This document shows, piece by piece, positions 1 through 8,745 of a stretch of 23,167 nucleotides of DNA. A model generated the notes under the pieces. It did no database searches. It was not told the DNA's origin and saw only the letters and a list, made by a program, of their open reading frames with translations. Source of the stretch: JAVBLP01 sp031553505 (GTDB lineage Bacteria > Elusimicrobiota > Endomicrobiia > Endomicrobiales > Endomicrobiaceae); NCBI GenBank assembly GCA_031553505.1, contig JAVBLP010000020.1, forward strand, positions 1-23,167, given 5' to 3'. The first letter of the stretch is position 1. Every line of letters begins with the position of its first letter. Both the position numbers and the translations under genes were made by a program.

Positions 1-3000
1 CCGCCTCTACGTTCTCATCTGCCGTTATCTTATTATAACTCCCGCTTACCTGCCCCCATAACGATCCGCTTATCCCGTTATCTTCAAATTCCCTTGGCAG
101 TATCCGCCCCAATACCTTTTCACGGTTTACGCTTATCAGCGGGCTCATCATTACGTTCCCTATAAACCCCCCTGCCATCTCCGTTAACGCTATCTTCTGG
201 TTCGATACCGATGTCATTAATATATCATCTAATATTACCGCCATTTCCGATGTCGGGTCTAAACTTCCTGATACCATATCCATTACCTTTGCCACTTCCG
301 TCTGGTTGTGGCTGAGCCCAGGATAACTTAAAAAGTCCGTCTGTACCTGCATATACGTCAGTATCTTAAACCATGTTGGCGTGTACTCTATTCGCCAATT
401 CGTGTCTTCCGGAATTAACTGCCCCCCTGCAAGGTTTATCAGGTTTACCTGCGAAAACTGATTATCCAACTGCGCGTTTTGCGAATTTATTAAATATATT
501 ATTTTTCTTGTGTAATCACCTACTCCTATATATAAGTCAAGCGTACCATCCAGCCACACTTCACCGCTTGATACTATCTTGTCATTAGAAGGGCTATTGT
601 CCGTTAAGTCCATCTTTAATGTGCTGTTTGACCCCATTCTAAAATTACTTACATTCACCGTTTCGTTTGTCCCGTTATACATATTAAATACCGCGTTTTC
701 GCTTAACTCTAACTTTTGCGTACTCATATTTATGTTGGAAGCCAAGTTAAATACGCTGTCGCCTTGCACATAATAATCTACATCCCGCGTTAAGGCATCC
801 GCATTTAAATTGAATACGCCGCTTCCTTTTACCGTTACCCGCGAATTTGTTGTACCAGACATTATACGGTCGTTCATGTTTACTATCCCGCCGTACCCGC
901 TGTCAAACGTTATATTGCTGTAACTTCCTATATACATCGCGTTGCTTTGACCGTTTGCCATATTGCCCGTAAATAGTGTCATTGAGGATGTATTAAATAT
1001 TATTTCAGATATACTACTATCGGATGTTCCTTCTATGTATATAGCTCCACCAGAACTTGCTGCTACATTATTAGAAAACACTGCATCCATTAATGACAAT
1101 TTACTGCCAAAAGCTAAATATACTGCTCCGCCGGAATCCCCCGCGGTATTATTGCTAAAAACAGTAGTTTTAGACGATGTTATATTTCCAAAACCATATA
1201 CTGCTCCGCCGCTTAAGCCTGCCGTGTTTGAAGTAAAAAATACGTCTTCAAAATACATAAGGGAATTTGACGAATTTAAATTTATCGCGCCGCCGTGATC
1301 AGACGCGGTATTGAAAGTAAAAGTCGCATAGTTAAGCGTCATGAATCCCGAATTAGAAATAGCGCCGCCGCTTCCGTTTAACGCGTTGTTCGATGTAAAC
1401 AAGACTTCGTTGATTGTAAACTGCGTATCTAAACCGCTGTTTGATACCGCGCCGCCGTTTGCGTTATTGGCCGTATTTTCAATAAAGTGCGCCGTGCTGA
1501 ATTCAATTATCCCATGATTTCTTACGGCGCCGCCGTTATTTTGAGCTGTGTTATACATAAAAGGCACATCGATATCCAAAATTTGTATTTTTGAATTAGC
1601 GGAATTATATATCGCGCCGCCTATATTGCCCGACGTATTACTGCTAAACTCCACATAATCAGCTGTAAGCGTAATTGATGAGTCTGCCGCCGTATATATC
1701 GCACCGCCTGAAGCATCTGCAGTATTGCCTATAAATTCTATGTAATCCGCTGCAAACGTCATAGTGCCGGCTGATGCGTATACGGCGCCGCCGTTGCTGC
1801 CCGCAGTATTGTTGCTAAAAATTATGGTTGATGCATAAAAATCAAACTTTGTGCCGGTGGTGTATGTGCCTATAGCTCCGCCGTAGCTTCTGGCATAATT
1901 GCCGTAAAAAACTATTGATTCGGAAGCGTCAAAACTAAAATTTGAATTATTCAAAGCCTGTATAGCTCCGCCGTATACAATATTTGACGCTGCGCTTGCT
2001 ATATTATTTTCAAACAATATGTTTTTTGCCAAAAAACTAAATGACGAGCTATTTGTCGCGTATATTACCCCTCCTCCTCCGTTACTTGCGGCATTTAACG
2101 TCTGATTGTCCGTAAATCTTATTGTATCCGCCGTAAACGTAAACGTTGACAAAGTCGCATATATTAACCCGCCGCTGCCTGCTGCCGATAAACCCGCCTC
2201 ATTATTTGTAAAACTTACTTCATTAGCCGCAGACACTACAAAAGATGAAGCAGTAGCATATATCGCTCCGCCGTTCGCGCCTGACGTATTGCTGCTAAAT
2301 TCTATATAGTCAGTGCTTACAATGTCTAAAACTGATCCTGCGGAAGCATATACCGCTCCGCCAAGGCTGCTTGCGTAATTGCTATTGAACTTTATTTCTT
2401 CCGCATTAAAACTTAACAATGAGGCGTCACGGCTGTATATTGCGCCGCCATAGACGTTTACTGACGCTGCGCTTGCTGTATTATCCTCAAACAAAATAGC
2501 ATTTGCCAAAAAAGCAAATGAGGAAGCCGCCGTTGCGTATATCGCGCCGCCTCCGCCTATATTGGCGGCATTTAAAGTTTTATTATTTGTAAAACTTACC
2601 GTATCCGAATTAACCGTAAATATAGAAGCGCTTGCATATATTGCCCCGCCGCTGCCCGTAGAATAAGTTCCCGCCTCGTTTCCTGCAAAACTTATTATAT
2701 TATCTGCCGCGATTGTATAAGAAGAAGCGGTAGCTGCATATACAGCTCCGCCGTTAGTGCCTGCTGTATTGCTTGTAAAACTTACAGCATTCAAGGCGTT
2801 TAAATTCAAGATTGATGAGGTTTGTGAATAAATCGCTCCTCCTGTAGTTTTAGCATAGTTATTATCAAAGTTTATTATATCCCCGCTTGTAATAACATAA
2901 GTAGAGGCAGACGTGTACAAAGCACCTCCGCCGCCGGAGAAGGAAGTCATATTAACGTTAAAGTTTATTGAGCCCGAGCTGTCCAAAGCCATGAAAGAAG

Positions 3001-6000
3001 CATTTGAATATATCCCTCCTCCGGAACCGCTGGCAATATTGTTTGTAACGCTTATACCGTCATTTGCCGTAACCGTAAAAGATGAGTTAGTAAAAGATGC
3101 TGCTCCGCCGGAACCGTTTACAGCGCTGTTTGAAGTAAAATATACATATCCGCCGCTGGCAAGGGTAAAAGATGAACCTGTTAAAGAATAAAAAGCACCT
3201 CCGTTATTTGCCGAATTAGCGGTAAATGAAATTTCTTTTGTACCTGTTATCGTTAACGAAGAACCCACAGAAGCATAAACCGCGCCGCCCGATGTGCCTG
3301 CTGTATTTCCAGCAAACTCAATATAATCCGCTAAAAACGTAAAAGTTGAACCGTTTGTAGCATAAACCGCGCCGCCCGATGTACCTGCCGTATTTGATGA
3401 AAAAGTTATTGAAAAAGAATTAAAAGTGAATTCAGCTCCGTTTGTGTATGTGCCTATGGCGCCGCCAAATATTCTCGCATAATTATTACTAAATTCTGTC
3501 TCTTCTAAAATGTTAAAATTAAAAACAGCGTTGCTAAAAGCTTCTATTGCGCCACCATAAGTATTACCTGACGTGGAGCTTGCTATATTGTTTTCAAATA
3601 ATATATTTCTAGCTAAAAAACTGAATGTTGAGTTGTTATATGCATAAATCGCTCCGCCTCCGCCGGTATTTCCAGCGTTAAGAGTTTTATTATCCGCAAA
3701 TTTTATGAAATCCGCGGATAAGATAAACACAGAAGCGTTTGAAAAAATAGCTCCGCCGTTACCGGACACGTATATTCCGCCTTCATTTCCTGAAAAAACT
3801 ATTTCATTATTTGCAGTTATCACATATGATGAAGAGTTAGATGAATATATTGCGCCGGCGCTCCCGCCTGCTATATTACTATTAAAATAAATATTGTTAC
3901 CATCAAAATTAAATATTGAATCAACCGTTGCAAAGATAACGCCGCCGTGCGACATAATCGCCGTATTTGAAGCAAATACTATGTCATTTACAGCTTTGAA
4001 ATCAAAATTTGCTCCGTTTGTATATGTAGCGATAGCACCGCCGTAAGTCCTTACGGAGTTTTTCGCAAATGTTATTTGTTCGGCGTCAAAGCTGAAAGCT
4101 GATTTATTTAAAGCCTCTATAGCGCCGCCATATATATTACCGGTAGTAGCACTGGCAATATTATTTTCAAATATTATATTTTTTGCCAAAAAAGTAAATG
4201 AAGATGCACTTGTTGCATATATTGCTGCACCTCCGCCCGCACCTGCCGAATACATCTCTTTATTATCCGCAAATCTTATTGTATCTGCAGTAAATGTAAA
4301 TGTGGAAGCACTTGAATAGATAGCTCCGCCGCTACCAACAGCATAGAGACCGCCTTCATTTCCTGTAAAATTTATTTCATTACCTGCCGTAAACGTATAT
4401 GAAGAAGCGGAAAGGGCATATATAGCCCCCCCGTTTGTACCCGCAGTATTGCTTGAAAAATTAATAGCATTTAAAGCATTTATATTAAAGTTGGAAGATA
4501 TTTGTGAATATATTGCTCCGCCGATTGCAACAGAAGATTTATTATTAATGAAGTTAATTGTATCTCCGCTTGTTATTGTATATGTTGAAACTGTCGCATA
4601 TATTGCTCCGCCAACAGCGGTAAAAACAGAATTATCGTTAAAATTTATACTTGCTGAACTGTCAAAAGCGGCAAACGAAGAAGTTGCGTATATTGCGCCG
4701 CCATTGCCTGATGAAGTATTGCTCGTAAAATTTATGCCGCTGCCTGCAGTAACTGTCATTGAAGAGTTTGAAATGTATATCGCTCCTCCGGAACTATTTG
4801 CCGCCATTGCATTATTTGAGATAAAACTAACATATCCGCTGCTTACAAGTGTAAAAGTTGAACCCGTTACGGAATTAATACCTCCACCGGTTGCAGCTGA
4901 ATTTCCAATAAAAAGAATTCCGGTATTTCCATTTATTACAAACTTAGAGCTTGCCGCAGAATAAATCGCGCCGCCGTTTGTTGCTAATGCATTATTAGCT
5001 TTAAATTCAATATAATCGCTCAAAAATGTAAAAGTTGAATTATTTGTAGCATATATAGCGCCGCCATATGAACCAGCAGTATTTGATGAAAAAGTTATTG
5101 ATGAAGAATTAAAGATAAACGCGGCTCCGTTTGTATATGTGCCTATTGCTCCGCCATAAGTTTTGGCAAAATTATTGTTAAAATTTATTGATTCGGAAGC
5201 GTCAAAACTAAACACAGAATTATTTAACGCATCTATAGCCCCGCCGTATATATTGGCAAATGAGGAACTTGCTATATTATTTTCAAATATTATATCTTTG
5301 GACGAAAACGTAAATGATGAGGCAGAAGCAGAATAAATCGCACCCCCTCCGCCATTGGCAGCGGCATTTAACGTTTGATTATTTGCGAATTTTATTAAAT
5401 CGGAAGTAAATGCAAACACAGAGCCGCCCGAATATACGCCTCCGCCGCTCCCTAAAGCGGCTGTATTTGATGAAAAAATTATTACAGAAGACTGGAAACT
5501 CAGATTTGCAGCATTCGTATATATTCCTATAGCCCCGCCCCCGTTATTAGCCGAATTACCGATAAACTCGATATAATCTGCTAAAAAGCTAAAAGTTGAA
5601 CTGGTTGTCGAATATATTCCTCCGCCGTTTGTACCCGCCGCATTTAATGAGAAGGTTATTGTAGAAACGTCAAAATAAAATTCAACTCCATTCGTATTTG
5701 CAGCTATTGCGCCGCCGTGCGACCGAGCGTAATTATTGCTGAATTTTACTTGCTCGGCGTTAAAGTTCAAAACCGAATTGCTTACAGCGTATATCGCCCC
5801 GCCAAATATAGTCCCTGAAGGCGCGCTTGTTATATTGTTTTCAAAAATTATTTGCCTGGCTGAAAATGTAAGAGATGAAGCCGAATTAGAGTAAATAGCG
5901 CCTCCTCCTCCGTTTGAAACAGCATTTAACACTTTATTATCAGTAAATTTAATTATATCAGCCGTAAGCGTAAACGTAGAAGCTCCTGCATATATGGCAC

Positions 6001-6697
6001 CGCCTGATCCTGTACCGGAAAGTGTTGCCTCGTTGGCTACAAAATTTATTTCGCCGTTATTTGCCGTTATTTCATACAGGGAAGATGCGGCATATATTGC
6101 GCCGCCGTTTGTCCCTGCATTATTGTTTACAAAGTTTATTTCGTTCGCTGCCGTAATTATGTAGCTTGAAGCGGTTGCGGCAAAAATTGCCCCGCCGTTT
6201 GTGCCGGATGTATTGCTTGAAAAACTTATGATATCGCCTGCATCAATATTAATTGCAGAAGAAACCTGTGAATATATGAATCCTCCGATAGTCGCAGATT
6301 GGTTATTGCTAAATTCAATGTAATCGCCTAAAAATGTAAGGACGGAATTATTTGTCGCATAAACAGCGCCGCCATTCGAGCTTTTGTAAAAATTTGAAAG
6401 ATTAATGTCACTAAAGGTTACAGAAGAGTTTGTAGCATTAAAGCCTGAATAAGTACCGTCACCGGAAATATTTTTAGATGTATCGCTACTTTGAATTATT
6501 ATAGACTTGTCGGATATACTGTTGAGGTTTGTATTCATTATTATATCTGATGTAACGGTAATTGTGTCTCCTGAAACGGAATTGGTTATGGCAGTATTAA
6601 GCTCAGCAGTATCTGAAACTATATATTCTGTCGCGTTAACGTCAGCCGCAAAATATATGAGAACTGTGATAATGAGTAACGGCATCAACCTTTTCAT
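1..6697 (-). CDS. Giant Pmp-like autotransporter adhesin (3' end beyond window)
   Basis: Translating the minus strand from the ATG at 6697 gives 2232 codons with no stop; the frame leaves the window at base 1. The start is supported by AAGGA at 6704-6708, six bases upstream, and by a signal peptide (MKR, then a hydrophobic stretch, likely cleavage after VNA at about residue 23). Residues about 105-1885 are roughly 59 units of about 30 residues, each with a GGA[IV]Y-type motif followed by an FxxN motif (FSSN, FTDN, FENN). These are the two hallmark motifs of chlamydial polymorphic membrane proteins and predict a long beta-helix passenger. Residues about 1890-2200 are a non-repeat tail and linker. 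From about 2210 the sequence GSLWGQVSGSYN resembles the start of an autotransporter barrel. Expected to sit in the outer membrane with the passenger outside. The gene lies 12 bases after recJ. No cysteine-rich or enzymatic module is visible; ligand unknown. Confidence 0.9.
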   Translation of the reverse strand, partial: MKRLMPLLIITVLIYFAADVNATEYIVSDTAELNTAITNSVSGDTITVTSDIIMNTNLNSISDKSIIIQSSDTSKNISGDGTYSGFNATNSSVTFSDINLSNFYKSSNGGAVYATNNSVLTFLGDYIEFSNNQSATIGGFIYSQVSSAINIDAGDIISFSSNTSGTNGGAIFAATASSYIITAANEINFVNNNAGTNGGAIYAASSLYEITANNGEINFVANEATLSGTGSGGAIYAGASTFTLTADIIKFTDNKVLNAVSNGGGGAIYSNSASSLTFSARQIIFENNITSAPSGTIFGGAIYAVSNSVLNFNAEQVKFSNNYARSHGGAIAANTNGVEFYFDVSTITFSLNAAGTNGGGIYSTTSSTFSFLADYIEFIGNSANNGGGAIGIYTNAANLSFQSSVIIFSSNTAALGSGGGVYSGGSVFAFTSDLIKFANNQTLNAAANGGGGAIYSASASSFTFSSKDIIFENNIASSSFANIYGGAIDALNNSVFSFDASESINFNNNFAKTYGGAIGTYTNGAAFIFNSSSITFSSNTAGSYGGAIYATNNSTFTFLSDYIEFKANNALATNGGAIYSAASSKFVINGNTGILFIGNSAATGGGINSVTGSTFTLVSSGYVSFISNNAMAANSSGGAIYISNSSMTVTAGSGINFTSNTSSGNGGAIYATSSFAAFDSSASINFNDNSVFTAVGGAIYATVSTYTITSGDTINFINNKSSVAIGGAIYSQISSNFNINALNAINFSSNTAGTNGGAIYALSASSYTFTAGNEINFTGNEGGLYAVGSGGAIYSSASTFTFTADTIRFADNKEMYSAGAGGGAAIYATSASSFTFLAKNIIFENNIASATTGNIYGGAIEALNKSAFSFDAEQITFAKNSVRTYGGAIATYTNGANFDFKAVNDIVFASNTAIMSHGGVIFATVDSIFNFDGNNIYFNSNIAGGSAGAIYSSNSSSYVITANNEIVFSGNEGGIYVSGNGGAIFSNASVFILSADFIKFADNKTLNAGNTGGGGAIYAYNNSTFSFLARNILFENNIASSTSGNTYGGAIEAFSNAVFNFNILEETEFSNNYARIFGGAIGTYTNGAEFTFNSFSITFSSNTAGTSGGAVYATNGSTFTFLADYIEFAGNTAGTSGGAVYASVGSSLTITGTKEISFTANSANNGGAFYSLTGSSFTLASGGYVYFTSNSAVNGSGGAASFTNSSFTVTANDGISVTNNIASGSGGGIYSNASFMALDSSGSINFNVNMTSFSGGGGALYTSASTYVITSGDIINFDNNYAKTTGGAIYSQTSSILNLNALNAVSFTSNTAGTNGGAVYAATASSYTIAADNIISFAGNEAGTYSTGSGGAIYASASIFTVNSDTVSFTNNKTLNAANIGGGGAIYATAASSFAFLANAILFEDNTASAASVNVYGGAIYSRDASLLSFNAEEIKFNSNYASSLGGAVYASAGSVLDIVSTDYIEFSSNTSGANGGAIYATASSFVVSAANEVSFTNNEAGLSAAGSGGLIYATLSTFTFTADTIRFTDNQTLNAASNGGGGVIYATNSSSFSFLAKNILFENNIASAASNIVYGGAIQALNNSNFSFDASESIVFYGNYARSYGGAIGTYTTGTKFDFYASTIIFSNNTAGSNGGAVYASAGTMTFAADYIEFIGNTADASGGAIYTAADSSITLTADYVEFSSNTSGNIGGAIYNSANSKIQILDIDVPFMYNTAQNNGGAVRNHGIIEFSTAHFIENTANNANGGAVSNSGLDTQFTINEVLFTSNNALNGSGGAISNSGFMTLNYATFTFNTASDHGGAINLNSSNSLMYFEDVFFTSNTAGLSGGAVYGFGNITSSKTTVFSNNTAGDSGGAVYLAFGSKLSLMDAVFSNNVAASSGGAIYIEGTSDSSISEIIFNTSSMTLFTGNMANGQSNAMYIGSYSNITFDSGYGGIVNMNDRIMSGTTNSRVTVKGSGVFNLNADALTRDVDYYVQGDSVFNLASNINMSTQKLELSENAVFNMYNGTNETVNVSNFRMGSNSTLKMDLTDNSPSNDKIVSSGEVWLDGTLDLYIGVGDYTRKIIYLINSQNAQLDNQFSQVNLINLAGGQLIPEDTNWRIEYTPTWFKILTYMQVQTDFLSYPGLSHNQTEVAKVMDMVSGSLDPTSEMAVILDDILMTSVSNQKIALTEMAGGFIGNVMMSPLISVNREKVLGRILPREFEDNGISGSLWGQVSGSYNKITADENVEA
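2468..4148 (-). repeat. Higher-order repeat, copy 2 (~1.68 kb)
   Basis: Second full copy of the ~560-residue super-unit. The same order of sub-motifs appears: the GGGGAIYA unit, the FENNIAS unit, the YAR-GGAIGTYT unit, the IINF-type unit and a SGGYVYF-like unit. Partial further copies are visible on both sides: about 5830-6330 (N-terminal to copy 1, with one extra short unit) and about 1850-2467 (C-terminal to copy 2). Confidence 0.65.
4149..5824 (-). repeat. Higher-order repeat, copy 1 (~1.68 kb)
   Basis: Landmarks recur in the same order about 1680 bases away in the next copy. Plus-strand positions pair as 4430/2750 (a 140-base block with the same unit order), 4650/2970, 4831/3147, 5127/3437, 5227/3538, 5690/4010 and 5825/4149. 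Each copy holds about 18-19 short units (about 560 residues). Boundaries are approximate. Confidence 0.65.
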
Positions 6698-6703
6698 CAG
6701 GTA

Positions 6704-6708
6704 TCCTT
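6704..6708 (-). promoter_or_regulatory. Ribosome binding site of the autotransporter gene
   Basis: AAGGA on the minus strand, six bases before the ATG at 6697, lying just past the recJ stop. It fixes the start at the Met that precedes the signal peptide. Confidence 0.75.
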
Positions 6709-6709
6709 T

Positions 6710-8743
6710 TTAGTAAGCAGGTTTTATATCCACAACGCTCAACTGCGCTGTCTGTTTTTCACCCCTACCGATAATATCAAGGTTAAACGCGATATCTAAT
6801 GAGCTTTCGGAACGTATCATGCCTGACAAATCTGCATTGTTCCAAAAAACGACCTGCACGGGCCTGCTGCCTTTCTGCGAAACTTTAAACTTTAAATGTT
6901 CGCCTTTATTGCCAAAAACGGACACTTCCGTAGCATTAACGCTTTTTAAGAAAAAAACAGGCCTTAAATTGCCCATGCCGAAAGGTTCAAGAATTTCAAT
7001 CTGTTTATAAAAATCTACGTTTATATCTGAAATTCTAAGTTCCGCATCTATAATGATATCGTCATTTGTATTAATTTCTTTCATGTTTTTGTCGCAGTAT
7101 TCCAAAATACGCTTTCTAAACTCCTCAATTTTTGAATCTTCCAGCGTAAAACCCGCCGCCTGACTGTGCCCGCCGTATTTGATAAGAATGTCTTTCACGC
7201 TTTCCAAAGCCGCTACAACATCAAAACCCTCAACGGAACGAGCCGCGCCGGTAGCTTCTTTACCGTCAGTTATAAGAAGAAAAGCGGGTTTTGCGTAAGC
7301 TTTTACCATCTGCGAAGCGACTATGCCGGTAACGCCGTGTTCAAGATTCGCCGCTTTAACGATAAGGACTTTATTTTTTCCCAAATCACACTGTTCTTTA
7401 AGAAGAGATTTAAATTGCTCTATATTTTCAGACTGGAGCCATCTTCTGTCTTCGTTAAGCTTAATTATATCCGCATACAAATTTTTTGCCTGAAAAGCGT
7501 CTTTTGTCATAAGAAGCTGGGCTGAAAGCATTCCTCTACCCATGCGGCCGGAAGAGTTTAAAACCGGAGTCACATTCCAGGAAATTGAACGCGCGTTTAT
7601 AGATTGCACGTTTCGTGACGTCAAAGTATCTTCTATCAAAAGCCCGAGGCCCGGTTTGGCATTAGGGTTTTTCTCAATTACTTTTAATCCTTCTTTTACT
7701 ACAACGCGGTTTTCATCAGTTAACGGCATAGAGTCTGCAATTGTGCCAAGGGCGCATAAATCAAGGTTATTATCAAAAAAATCTCTTATTTTCGCATCAT
7801 CAGCGATTTTCTTCAATTTATATTTTTCAAACAAGCTTTCAATATTATCTTCTTCCACGGCAGGCAAAAGTATTATTTTATCTTTAAGAAGCGCATCGCC
7901 TTTTACAAGCGTATCCTTTATTTGCGCGCTGTTTGTGTATATCCTGAAAAAACTTTTGATTATTTGTTTTATTTCGGTTATCGAATTAAACTCTTCTCTT
8001 CCGGTTTCTAAATCATTTTTAAGTTTCAGGTTTACGCCATTAAAGTCCCCGTTATTATCCTGTGACAGACACAAAAGCACGTCTTTATTGTAATCTTTCG
8101 CAAAAGTCAGCATTAAAGCCTGCGCTGTTTTTAAAGCGACAAGGCAGCCGGCTATGTCTTTGAACGGGTAATTAGAGTTGCTTATTTTTGGGTTTATAAC
8201 CGCAAAAGCATCCGGAATGCCTTCGTAAGGGGGTTCGTGATGATCCGTCAGGATAACATCCATTCCGAGGTTATTAGCGTAAGAGATTTCTTCAACGGCG
8301 GATATTCCGCAATCAACGGTAATCAAAAGCTTAACATTTTCCGCGGCATATTTTGTAAGGATGTCTTTATGTATTCCGTAACCCTCGTCAGCGGGAACAT
8401 ACCACTGCGCGTTTCCGCCTAAAAGGCGTATTGTGCTTACAATAATGTTAACGGCAGTCACTCCGTCAACATCCCTGTCGCCGTAAATAAGAATCTGTTC
8501 TTTAGAATCAACCGCCTTGCGTATTCTGTCGGCAGCTTTTTGCATATCCTGAAAAAGAAAAGGGTTATGGATATTTTCAAACCCGCCGAATAAAAAAGTT
8601 TTCGCTTTTTTAACATTATCGATACCGCGGTTAACCAGCACGGAAGCTATTTTGGGATTTACGGATAAAGCTGCCGTTATCTCTGCTGCGGCAGAGGCGT
8701 TTTCAACCGGAAATTTCCAATCTCTTTCGTTTTCTAAAATCAT
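6710..8743 (-). CDS. recJ: Single-stranded-DNA-specific exonuclease RecJ
   Basis: A 677-residue DHH/DHHA1 exonuclease of DNA repair that degrades single-stranded DNA 5' to 3' in the cytoplasm. DHH-domain motifs are in order: GDRDVDG at 88-94 (usual GDYDADG), VDCGIS at 143-148, TDHHEP at 166-171, and ALGTIADSMPL at 331-341 with the metal-binding Asp. The DHHA1 domain follows (EHGVTGIVASQ about 468-478, ARSVEGFD 501-508, GGHSQAAGF 524-532), then an OB-like C-terminus. About 100 residues (roughly 212-325) separate the DHH core from the ALGTIAD motif, where most RecJ proteins have only a short link; this makes the protein longer than the common ~570. It starts 2 bases after the deoA stop; an AAGGA lies about 12 bases upstream, inside deoA. 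Confidence 0.93.
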   Translation of the reverse strand: MILENERDWKFPVENASAAAEITAALSVNPKIASVLVNRGIDNVKKAKTFLFGGFENIHNPFLFQDMQKAADRIRKAVDSKEQILIYGDRDVDGVTAVNIIVSTIRLLGGNAQWYVPADEGYGIHKDILTKYAAENVKLLITVDCGISAVEEISYANNLGMDVILTDHHEPPYEGIPDAFAVINPKISNSNYPFKDIAGCLVALKTAQALMLTFAKDYNKDVLLCLSQDNNGDFNGVNLKLKNDLETGREEFNSITEIKQIIKSFFRIYTNSAQIKDTLVKGDALLKDKIILLPAVEEDNIESLFEKYKLKKIADDAKIRDFFDNNLDLCALGTIADSMPLTDENRVVVKEGLKVIEKNPNAKPGLGLLIEDTLTSRNVQSINARSISWNVTPVLNSSGRMGRGMLSAQLLMTKDAFQAKNLYADIIKLNEDRRWLQSENIEQFKSLLKEQCDLGKNKVLIVKAANLEHGVTGIVASQMVKAYAKPAFLLITDGKEATGAARSVEGFDVVAALESVKDILIKYGGHSQAAGFTLEDSKIEEFRKRILEYCDKNMKEINTNDDIIIDAELRISDINVDFYKQIEILEPFGMGNLRPVFFLKSVNATEVSVFGNKGEHLKFKVSQKGSRPVQVVFWNNADLSGMIRSESSLDIAFNLDIIGRGEKQTAQLSVVDIKPAY

Positions 8744-8745
8744 AG

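Larger units (their letters stand above)
1030..6395 (-). repeat. Array of ~59 Pmp-like 30-residue coding repeats
   Basis: Counting in-frame GGA[IV]-like motifs on the minus strand (seen on the plus strand as variants of GCGCCGCC or GCTCCGCC) gives about 59 over 5.3 kb, a mean spacing near 91 bases. A typical unit is GGAIYA, then SS, a TFTF-like strand, an IxF strand and NN/SN. Variants include GGGGAIYA, GGAIGTYT, GGVIF and AGAIY. Units are degenerate at DNA level, so this is an old array rather than a fresh expansion. Confidence 0.88.

Noticed and set aside
963..4964. Several plus-strand open frames with recurring YIAPP-like motifs (for example 4449-4964)
   Set aside because: They are exact antisense shadows of the GGA[IV]Y repeats of the minus-strand adhesin, have no ribosome sites, and are short and scattered across frames.
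1030..6395. Regularly spaced short GC-rich repeats resembling a CRISPR array
   Set aside because: The spacing is a multiple of three bases, the repeats are degenerate, and the whole region is one open coding frame.
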